Shown here: positions 55,541 through 64,000 of the stretch, piece by piece | How the letters are laid out: every line of letters starts with the position of its first letter | Numbering within the stretch: the first letter of the stretch is position 1 | DNA from: Hibiscus mutabilis | Lineage: Eukaryota > Streptophyta > Magnoliopsida > Malvales > Malvaceae | Direction: 5' to 3' | Assembly (NCBI GenBank): GCA_019671005.1 | Contig: CM033718.1 | Location: forward strand, 23,192,014 to 23,256,013 | Length of the DNA stretch: 64,000 nucleotides | The notes under the pieces: model-generated | Seen by the model: only the letters and a program-made list of their open reading frames with translations | What the model was told of the DNA's origin: nothing | Databases searched by the model: none | Position numbers and translations under genes: made by a program

Positions 55541-56770
55541 CCGAGGTATCATGAGCCAGTGAAGGAATCGGAAGCTCAAGAGTTCCTAAAGATACTCAAA
55601 CACAGTGAGTATAGTGTGGTATAACAGGTTCATAAGCTTCGAGGAAAAATCTCTAGGTTGTCGTTACAGCTGAGCTCTAAGGGTCACCGAGATACTTTTT
55701 TAAAGATTTTAAACCAATCATTTGTTCCAAAAGAAATAACGGCTAACAGGATGGATAGTTTGGTCAGTAACATTGTAGTGGATAATTTTATCTCATTTAG
55801 TGATAAAGAAATTCTAGAGGGTGGGAGAGGGACGTACAAAGCTCTCCATATCTAAACTCGGTGTAGAGAACATATGTTACCAGGAGTCCTAATTGATAAT
55901 GGGTCGACCCTAAATGTTCTACCCTTAGTAACCTTGGAAAAATTACCAGTTGACAGCTCTCACATGAGATCTTATCAGAACATAGTAAGAGCATTTGATG
56001 GAACCCAAAGAGACGTGTTGGGAAGAATAGAGGTACCCCTACAAATTGGACCATCCAATTTTAACATTGAATTCGTGGTGATGGTATTAAACCCACATAT
56101 AGGTGTTTGCTTGGGCGCCCTTGGATCCATACTGTAGGCATAGTCTCTTCCACATTGCACTAGAAGCTAAAATTCATGGTTGACGGACAGCTGGTAATTT
56201 TTGGTGCTGAAGAGGATATCATAGCCTCGGTGTCAACTGACGCACCTTATATTGAGATTGATGAAGGTGCACTTTAGTGCCATTTCAGAACCCTTGAGCT
56301 GATCAATGCTACATTCGTTACTGAAGGAAGGAAGGTCCCTAAACTAGGACTATCTAACTGTGCCAAAATGCAAGTGAAGGAAACCCTTGGAAGAGGGGCA
56401 AAAATTGGGAAAGGTTTTGGGAAGGAACTCCAATGAAGATTGTACCCTGTGGTTATCCCTTAGAAGAGAGGCCACTTCGGGCTGGGCTACAAGCCCAACA
56501 CTTTGCAATGAAAAGCTACAATGAAGAGAAAATAGGAAAGAATGAAGGCTAGGTTGAGCGGAGAAGAAGTTATGTGGGAACCAATGACATTCCCACCTTT
56601 GAGGAGGAAAAAGGAAAAAGTGACCTTGATGAGATATTTAGGGTCCTGAGCATCAACACTATAATAAACGAGGATGAAGGAAATGAGTACCTATCTATGA
56701 TCCGCCCCTGCTCCGAGCTTAACAATTAGACTATTGAAGAAGTTCATGTAGTCTTTAAATCATTTATAAA
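55541..56770 (+). pseudogene. Protease of element C
   Basis: VLIDNGSTLNVLPLVTLEKL keeps the catalytic Asp. A one-base loss near 56086 shifts the frame after VEFVVM-like residues, and TAG at 56161-56163 matches the stop in A. The Gly-rich tail (GRGAKIGKGFGKELQ) is present; the exon before the intron is shortened by a deletion near 56600. Confidence 0.72.
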
Positions 56771-57023
56771 GTAATTCTCAGAACCAACCCTTTTTGCCTT
56801 AGGCAATAAGGGATCTTTTGTAAATGGTTTATGTGAAACCATTACGGTTACTATCATTTATAAAAGATGCATCTTAATAAACTTTGTGTGGCGAACGATC
56901 TTTTGTAAATAAATAAACAAAACACTGCAATAAACAAAAACAAAAACAAAAAAATGAATCATTCTAATCATTCATTTGTTTGCTCAGCACCCTTGTATAT
57001 ATTCGATCCCTTTTTCTTTTTAG
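56771..57023 (+). other. Putative intron between protease and RT (C)
   Basis: Donor AA|GTAATTC and acceptor CTTTTTAG|GTTTCT, 253 bp, phase 2 as in D and F. Confidence 0.65.
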
Positions 57024-58976
57024 GTTTCTAGATATTAATGTCATAAATGACCCTGAATCTAACCTTGAAGTTGATTTTGAATCGCCCATGTGTTTAGGCG
57101 AGGTTGAATACTACGACGGCAACGAAGAATATGATCTACCTAACGATATGCTCAGGTTGATAGAAAGTAAAGAAAAATAGATTCTACCCTACAAGGAAGA
57201 ATTGGAAGTTTTGAACCTTGAAACTGAAAAAGGAAATGTGAGGTAAAGATTGGTACCACCATCACCGCTAAAACCTGACAAAAATTAATTGGGCTCCTAC
57301 AAGAGTATAAAGATGTATTTGTTTGGTCGTATCATGATATGCCTGGATTGAAAACAGATGTTGTAGTACACCAGCTTCCCATAAGGACGAGATGCAAGCC
57401 CATACAATAGAAGCTCAGAAGGATGAGACCTGAAATGCTTCTAAAGATCAGAGACGCGGTGAAAAATAGTATGAAACCAGATTCCTTGAAGTGGTAAAGT
57501 ATTTAGAATGGTTGGTTAATATCGTTTCAGTCCTGAAGAAGGATGGGAAAGTACATATGTGCGTCTGTTATTGAGATCTCAATCGGGCAAGCCCTAAAGA
57601 CAATTTCCCATTACCACACATTAATACCCTGGTAGATAACATAGTAGGTCATTCCCTATTCTCCTTTATGGATGGTTTCTCCGAGTATAAACATATCAAA
57701 ATGTTCCCAAAATACATGTATAAAACTACATTTGTGACAGTATGAGGAACCTTCTACTATAAGGTGATGCCTTTTAGTCTAAAGAATGCATGCACAACTT
57801 TCCAACGGACCATGGTAACCTTATTTCATGATATGATGCATAAGGAGATAGAGGTATACATGGATGATATGATAACCAAATCTCGGTCAAAAGAAGAGCA
57901 CATTGTGAACCTAGAAAAACTCTTCCGAAAGTTGAGAAAGTTTCAGTTAAAGCTTAACCCTCCAAGTGCTCTTTTGGGGTTACATCTGGGAAATTGTTAG
58001 GTTTTGTCGTGAGCAAAAGGGGAATTGAGATTGACCCAGATAAAATCAAGGTCATACAAGAACTTCATCCCCTAAAACACAAAAAGAGGTTTAGGGTTTC
58101 CTAGGTATATTGAATTACATCGCCTGTTTAATTTCCAGTTGACGAATAAATGTGATCCCGTTTTTAGGTTGCTTCAAAAGAATAATTCAGGTTCATGGAA
58201 TGAAAAATGTCAGGCAACTTTAGAAAAGATCAAGAAGCAGCTGACAATCCCTCATATACTGGTGCCACTTGTTCTATGAAAACCCTTAATCCTATACCTA
58301 ACAGTTTATGAAAGCTCAATGGGATGCGTATTGGGGCAACACGGTGAAAATGGAAGAAAATAAAAGGCAATATATTACCTGAGTAAGAAGTTCACTGACT
58401 TTGAAACCAGATATTCTCTTATTGAGAGACTGTGTTGCACCTTGGTATGGGCAGCCAAGCGACTCCGGCAATACATGTTATATCACACCATGTGGTTAAT
58501 ATTAAAGCTAGATCCACTAAAATTCATGATGGAGGCACCGGATTTATTAGGAAAATTGGCCCGTTGGCAGATGTTACCCTCAGAACTTGACATCTAGTAC
58601 GTAAGTCAGAAGGCAGTGAAAGGAAGCGCAATAACAGATTTTTTGGCAAGTCGCGCTTATGATGACTATGAAGATTTGAATTTTAACTTTTCTGATGAAG
58701 ATTTGATGTGTATCTCAACTGAGGAGGGTGATGATGACTCAAGAGTCTTGGGTAATGAATTTTGACGGCTGCTAATTCTTTGGGGTGGGCATTGGGGCAG
58801 TTCTAGTTTCACCAGAAGGAAGCTATTTTCCTTTCACTAGTCGGCTAAAATTCTTTTGCACCAACAACATGGCTGAATATGAGGCTTTCATACTGGGCTA
58901 CGAGCGGCCATCGAAAGGAAAATCAAAACCTTAAGAGTCTTTGGGGATTCCGCGCTAGTCATCTATCAAATTTGGG
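57024..58976 (+). pseudogene. RT and RNase H region of element C
   Basis: NLEVDFESPMCLGEVEYY opens the exon. RT pieces include FSLKNACTTFQRTMVTLF and EIEVYMDDMITKSRSKEEH with both catalytic Asp. RNase H residues follow in mixed frames, among them the segment (LKFMMEAPDLLGKLARWQML) that D has lost. The second RNase H is cut at 58976 after VIYQI-type residues. No integrase remains. Confidence 0.72.
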
Positions 58977-60366
58977 ACTAAATTGCAAACTATTCAAAAA
59001 CATCAGGGACAGGGGACGTGATTCTAAAAGGCGGAAGGACCTAAGACTATAAATATGTTGGTACAGAGGTCCTTATGTGGATATTAACCTATATAATTTT
59101 AAACCGAATATAAAACACAATTTTGAGTTAAAAATCAGGCTCTTTCTCCCCCTTTTTTGACCTATTTCAAAACTCATCCAAAATCCTCTAAGGATTTTGA
59201 TGAACACTGCCATGCTCATCTGGATCTGGGGACAAACCCAATTTCTGACGACCTTCCACCATGCCAACTGCCGCCTATCGTTGACGGCCGCCGCTCGACA
59301 GTATTGGCGAGCATAAAAAATAATTTTAAAACCCTTTTTCAAACCATTTTCTTTTAAAACCCCAAACCAATCTTGTTTCAGTAAAAAAGCCAAATCCCTC
59401 GTATTTTAAAAAAATGAACAATCTTAGGCCCTCATTTACCTTTCGGTTCACCCTTATCGCTCCTAAAGGCCGAGGAATTATCACCGAGAGGAGGCTCTTC
59501 CATCATCGGAAGCCCTAGAACGGTCGTTGGATGAATCAACATAAGGGGTAAAGACTTCTAACCCTTGATTAAGCTACCATTATTTGCATGCAAAAGGAAC
59601 AAAGAAATGAGAGTACCTCCAAAATTTCTTGTTTTTTTCTAAAAAATTGATTACATATCAGATTTATTACATGATATATATCCAATTTTACTTGGTCTAC
59701 AAGCACAAGCAAATTAAATGTTTTTGTTGTGGCTGAGTTCGGCTCTGAAATTCCCTTACATTTTATTATTTTTTAGATTGGGAGAGATCTGGTGGAGTAG
59801 GTTTTCTGGCAAAGAGAGGGGCCGTTGATAATGACACGTGGCGGCCATTAGTGAAAGATAAGAGGAAGCGTCTATCAACCAAATTTGATCTAGGCTGTTG
59901 GATCGGTTTTGATCCAACGGTCGTGATTTCACCTGGAGATGAACGGTCAGAATAGCCTTCGAGAGGTGACGTGGCAGCTCCAAATGATGACGCGTGGCGC
60001 GTGGGAGCGAAATAGTCTCGGGCGTACAACACACACACGCGTGGAAGGTGAACAGTCGGCGCGTGTATCTCACGCAGCATCTGAGGTGGCACTGGGCTTC
60101 ATCTGGACTGTTGGATCAGATTTGATCCAATGGTTATGAGGCGGCTGCGTAAAAAAAATAAAGGATTCATCAGATTATTAGATTAGGGTTTCTATTAAAT
60201 GTTGGGCTAAACAGACCTTTGTAATCAAAACTTAAGTTATGTAAATGGATTGGACTTTCTCTTTTCTTAATTAAATGGGATTTTATTACCTGTTTAATAA
60301 TAATAATACTAATACTAATAATAATAAAACCCAGATCAACAAACCCGAATAAAATTAGTGTTTACA
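58977..60366 (-). repeat. 3' LTR of element E, 3' end missing
   Basis: Starts on the minus strand with TGTAAACACTAATTTTATTC after the purine tract AAATAGGGGCAA. It contains two TTGGATC/GATCCAA dyads (59898-59917 and 60111-60130) and several ACGTGGC-type boxes. The U5 end with CA is absent. Confidence 0.68.
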
Positions 60367-60463
60367 GTTGCCCCTATTTGCTCATTCTGGTGAAACAAGA
60401 ATAGAGCAAAGATCATAAGCACTAATTTTATCCCACTTCCCTGTTCAGAGATTTGAAGCCACG

Positions 60464-60882
60464 AGTCTTTCTTATATGGAACTGTTTCACCCTTCCTCCG
60501 TCTAAAGCCTTGGAGCAGCATGTTCTTTCTATATAGAACCTTTAGCTTATCGTGGCGATGTATTTTTAGGCTGAAGTCCTTCATATATAGAACTTCTTGC
60601 CTTGAAATCTTGAAGCTACGAGTCATTCCTATATAGAACTCTTTGCTTTGTAGTCTTGGAGTTACGAGTTCTTCCTATATAGAACCTTTTACCTCCTATG
60701 GGTGGATCTTTCGAGCTACAAGTTCTTCGTATATAGAACTTCTCGCCCTGAAATCCTGAAGCTATGAGTTTTTTCTATATAAAACTCCTCGCTTCGAAGT
60801 CTTGAAGCTTTGGGTTCTTCCTATATAGAACCTTCGGCTTTAAAATCTTAGAGTTTTGGGTTCTTCCTATATAGAACCTTTC
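60464..60882 (-). repeat. Nine-unit hairpin minisatellite, about 48-bp period
   Basis: Each unit has a core like TTCCTATATA between short arms that pair, for example AAGTTC/GAACTT at 60720-60741, GAGTTTT/AAAACTC at 60766-60787 and GGTTC/GAACC at 60813-60832. Arms differ from unit to unit yet still pair. It lies in the 3' noncoding region of E. Confidence 0.8.
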
Positions 60883-62140
60883 AATCCAAAATGGCACCCC
60901 TTTTTCTTACGTCATGAGTACCAAGAAACTTTTCCTTCGTTTTCCAAAAGGCTGAAGTTTGAAAAATATTGAGACAATGCCCTGATTTCTCACCATGTTA
61001 GCATAAAAAAATTTCATTGCTTGAGATCTACTTCCCTGAATGTGAAGTGAAAAACTCAGTCTTTTGTTGATTACTTGAGTTCCTATCAAGAAAATAAACA
61101 ATATGGTTTAATGGTATGTGTTAGCATGCTCCTATCTTAGGGATTTCTAACTACATATGATGCATGGTTAGCAGAATTGCTCAGCCATTTCTGACCGACC
61201 AATCTCAGTCTTCTATTTGCTTCTGCACTCTTCTAGCTCTTTGTAATGGTGGTACCCCATCTCACATTTGGGTTTAACCACTTTAGCTCAATCTTTTCGA
61301 GCTTTTGACATTTCGCTCTAAAGCGCCCTTTTAGGTTTTCACTTTAGATTTGCTTCTCAAAATGCCCCTTCGAGTTTTCATTTTGTCTTTCTTTTCTTTT
61401 TCTTCTTTGTTTTCTTTCTCTCACTCTCTTTCTTTCCCATTTTTGGGTGCCCTTCAGGTTTTTGCCTCGTAGTACTTTTATTTTCATAATTCTCTTACTT
61501 TTCCTTGACAAGCTTGAGCTTTAATTTCGGTGACACTCACCGTCTGATCTCGGTGCAATCTCACATCTCGGTGCTTAGGGTCATCTTCTGATTATATCAA
61601 AGAAAACCTGAATGTCGAGGCAAACTTTTTCTTCGGATCGCATGTATTTTAGAGGCTAGATCATATTAATACCAAGAAATCTTTTGCTTATCTTGAATCT
61701 ATATTAATCTACTTGTTGGATGCTTATAGAAATGATAAGAGAATGCACAAAATAGTACTCCATTAAGATTGATAGATTTTTAGGTGATTTGCAAAGTCAT
61801 GGAAAATATGAAAATATAATAAAACACTATACAACGTCCTAAACATCCACTGCATGAATGATGTGTGAGCCCATCGACCAAGGTAGAATCTTCACTTGAA
61901 GCTCTTCACTAGATGTCTGATTTTCGAAAAGGATTGTCTGTCACGTGCTTAATCTCAAAATTCACTTGAGCTGCCCATTACGGGTTTTCAACTCAAATCC
62001 TCCCTTAGTTCCAAAATGCACATTTTGGGTTTTCATCTTGAGCCCTCTTTTTCTTTTTCTTTTTAAGATTTTTCTTCTTTTTTGTTGATCTTTGTCTCTT
62101 TTTTTGTTTTGTTTCTTTGTTTCTTCAAGATTTATTGGAT
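60883..62140 (-). other. 3' noncoding region of element E
   Basis: No frame of note. On the minus strand it is rich in purine tracts (61380-61440, 62045-62120). Further hairpin units of a second type occur at 61318-61347, 61358-61385, 61966-61996 and 62012-62040. Confidence 0.6.
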
Positions 62141-63193
62141 TTCTGTTAAGATCAGTGCTCCCCAGGAAAAAGCCTTCTTGTCATGAGCCCGCATCATCCT
62201 CTTTTGATACATCTGACCATGGCAGATAGCTTTTAACCTTTTTCCCTCGATGAGATTCAACTAATCATACCTGGCTTGTATCCATTCAGCTTCATCCAAC
62301 TTCACTTCATTCAAAATTTGAAGTGATTAGATCTCTACTTCAATAGGTAGTATTGCCTCTGTGCCATAGACCAAGGAGTATAGCGTTGCCCCTGTCGACG
62401 TAAGTACAGACATTCAGTAGGCGAAAAGAGCAAACGGTAGTTTCTCATGCCAATCCTTAAAGATATTTGTTGTTTTCGATATGATCTTCTTGATGTTCTT
62501 GTTTGCTGCATCGACTGCCCCAATCATCTTAGGACGATAGGCAGTAGAGTTATGATGCACTATCATAAATTGTTCACACACCTCATCTATTATTGTATTG
62601 TTTAAATTGGAGGCATTATCGGTAATGATTCTTTTTGGTAATCCATATCGACAAATGATCTTTTTCTTCAAGAACTTGCATACTGTCACCTTTGTGATGC
62701 TGGCATAGGAGGCTGCCTCTACCCACTTAGTGAAGTAGTCAATGACAACTAGAATGAAATAATGCCCGTTGGACGCCTTCGGGTGAATCTGCCTGATAAC
62801 ATCCATGCCCCACACTGCGAAAGGCCATGGCAAATTCATGGTGTGCAAGGGTAGCAACGAAGAATGAATTTTGTTGGCATATATCTGGCATTTGTGGCAT
62901 TTCTTGGTGTAGTCGATACAATCTCCCTCCATAGTTGACCAGAAATAGCCATACCTCATAATCTTTCGGGCCAATGAGAAGCCATTGGCGTGTGTCCCAC
63001 ATAACCCATCGTGCACCTCTGCGATAATATTTTTGGCCTCTCGAGCATCAACACACCTTAACAGTACTTGATCCCTATCTCTTTTGTACAGGATCTCACC
63101 ATCTAGGACATAACCAGCTGCCATTCTTCTAATAGTTCCCTTATCATTCTCGTTCGCTTCTTTAGGGTGGGCTTGGAATTTGCTATACTGCAA
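62141..63193 (-). pseudogene. Integrase of element E
   Basis: The 259-residue frame (62414-63193) holds the zinc-binding part (H61, H68, C99, C102) and the catalytic core: GMDVIRQIHPKASNGHYF with D131, RIITDNASNLNNT with D192, and GAVDAANKNIKK with D228 where the family has Glu. Spacing D192 to position 228 is the usual 35 residues between. It would insert element DNA. A stop at 62411 precedes TEAILPIEVEISSLQI and the C-terminal KRLKAICHGQMYQKRM block in the next frames. Confidence 0.85.
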
Positions 63194-63232
63194 AATATCT
63201 TAGTACCAAGGATTTCCATCCACTTCCTCTTT

Positions 63233-63670
63233 CAAGTTGCAACAGTGATCTGACATTTCAAAGATTTTCATTTCAACTAATTTAATTTCCTCTTTTGTAC
63301 TTGCCTTGAATATTGCAGATAAGGTCACCAGAGCATCCAGCATTTGATTGTCCTCTCTTGGAAGATAGCTCCTAGATTAAGTCATAATACTTAATTAGCT
63401 TTGGCTCTCTTGTTTCCCATTCTCTTCAAAGTTGGTAGATTACCAAGGACGAGTCTCCGGAGGCTTGAAGCACCTTGATCTTTCTCTCAATAGCCGCATA
63501 CAATCCTATAACACAGGCCGTGTACTCAGCTATATTGTTTGTACAAAAGAATTACAATCTACTCGTGAAAGAGTAGTAGACATTTTCTGGGAAAATTAAC
63601 ATTTCCCCTATGCCATGACCTAGGGCATTGGATACTCCATCAAAATATAGCTTCCATGACTTTTTTTCCC
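63233..63670 (-). pseudogene. Second (archaeal-type) RNase H of element E
   Basis: WKLYFDGVSNALGHGIGEML supplies the first Asp; after a stop at 63552 come NNIAEYTACVIGL and a GDSSLVIYQL block. In the NxAEYxA motif the Glu is intact. Between this and integrase the frame has several stops. Confidence 0.75.
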
Positions 63671-64000
63671 GAACCATCTCCTCTTCAGCTGCGATACACA
63701 TTAGGTCTTCATCCGGGAATTTAAAGTTCAAGGGCTCATAATTATCTGAAACAAGACTCGCTAAAAAGTCTGCTATAGCACTCCCTTTTATCGCTTTCTG
63801 GCTCACATATATGATGTAGAACTCGGACAATAACATTTGCCAACGAGCCATTTTCCCAGTTAGAGCTGGTGCTTCCATCAAGAATTTTAATGGGTCTAAC
63901 TTGGATATTAGCCAGGTGGTGTGATACAGCATGTACTGCCTAAGCCTTTTGGTAGCCCAAACTAGAGTGCAACATAATTCTTGAATCGACGGATACCATG
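63671..64000 (-). pseudogene. First RNase H and tether of element E, cut by the window edge
   Basis: Residues LRQYMLYHTTWLISKLDPLK, MEAPALTGKMARWQMLLSEF and KAIKGSAIADFLAS are the C-terminal half of the normal RNase H and the tether to the second one. The IADFLA Asp is the last catalytic residue of RNase H. A stop or frameshift lies at about 63930. Confidence 0.75.

Larger units (their letters stand above)
50826..58976 (+). mobile_element. Element C: Ogre/Tat-like copy with internal and 3' losses
   Basis: Starts inside the MITE of an LTR, jumps at about 51698 from the LTR into ORF1, then continues through gag, protease, intron, RT and RNase H. PBS and leader are deleted. It ends inside the second RNase H at 58976, where the LTR of minus-strand element E starts. 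Confidence 0.75.
58977..64000 (-). mobile_element. Element E: Ogre/Tat-like, 3' half, running off the window
   Basis: On the minus strand from the window edge: RNase H, second RNase H, integrase, a 3' noncoding region of about 1.8 kb with hairpin repeats, a purine tract and the 3' LTR, which is cut at 58977. Integrase has one long open frame, so E looks younger than A-D. Confidence 0.82.

Noticed and set aside
59073..59393. ORFs of 66 and 106 residues on both strands
   Set aside because: Inside the E LTR; frames overlap each other on opposite strands and match nothing.
60464..60882. Regularly spaced repeats that look like a CRISPR array
   Set aside because: Plant nuclear DNA, degenerate repeats, no constant direct repeat with unique spacers, and position in a retrotransposon 3' region.

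Overview
The window is nuclear DNA from a flowering plant. A split double B-box gene sits at the left end in AT-rich sequence, and from about 6.3 kb to the right edge almost everything is LTR retrotransposon. The retroelement proteins (Ogre/Tat-type elements with a plant DUF7745-like first ORF, an Athila element and a Del/Tekay chromovirus) recall cotton and other Malvaceae genomes. That taxonomic guess is inference from memory.

1-6311: low-copy part. It holds a LINE RNase H scrap (about 390-600), a five-exon BBX18/BBX19-type gene (1881-3332), a USE+TATA snRNA-type promoter just behind it, one doubtful short ORF and AT-rich intergenic DNA with a SINE-like scrap.

6312-15513: element A, an Ogre/Tat-like element on the plus strand. 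It has its 5' LTR (carrying a nested 437-bp foldback MITE), a PBS, a leader with a strong hairpin, ORF1, gag and protease, then is cut off. 15514-25325: element B, a second copy starting inside its LTR. It was split by a Del/Tekay chromovirus (16314-23680) with both LTRs and a perfect CCTAC target-site duplication.

25326-33546: an Athila element without its 5' end, with gag, protease, RT, RNase H, integrase and a 3' LTR. It lies inside element F (33547-43537, minus strand), which keeps its 5' LTR, PBS, ORF1, gag, protease, a conserved intron and the start of RT. F lies inside element D (43538-50173, plus), which resumes in gag and runs through integrase. One deletion joining B to the Athila gag would explain all missing parts, so B and D are probably two halves of one element.

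50174-50825: an LTR fragment on the minus strand (G). 50826-58976: element C (plus), with an LTR fragment carrying the same MITE, ORF1, gag, protease, intron and RT/RNase H. 58977-64000: element E (minus), with a 3' LTR, a long 3' noncoding region full of hairpin repeats, integrase and two RNase H domains, continuing off the window.

All retroelement genes are broken by stops or frameshifts. The most interesting signals are at DNA/RNA level: tandem hairpins with compensating stem changes in the 3' noncoding regions of E and Athila, a dispersed 12-bp inverted motif confined largely to Athila, a hairpin next to the PBS kept in three Ogre-like copies, and an intron between protease and RT kept in three copies.
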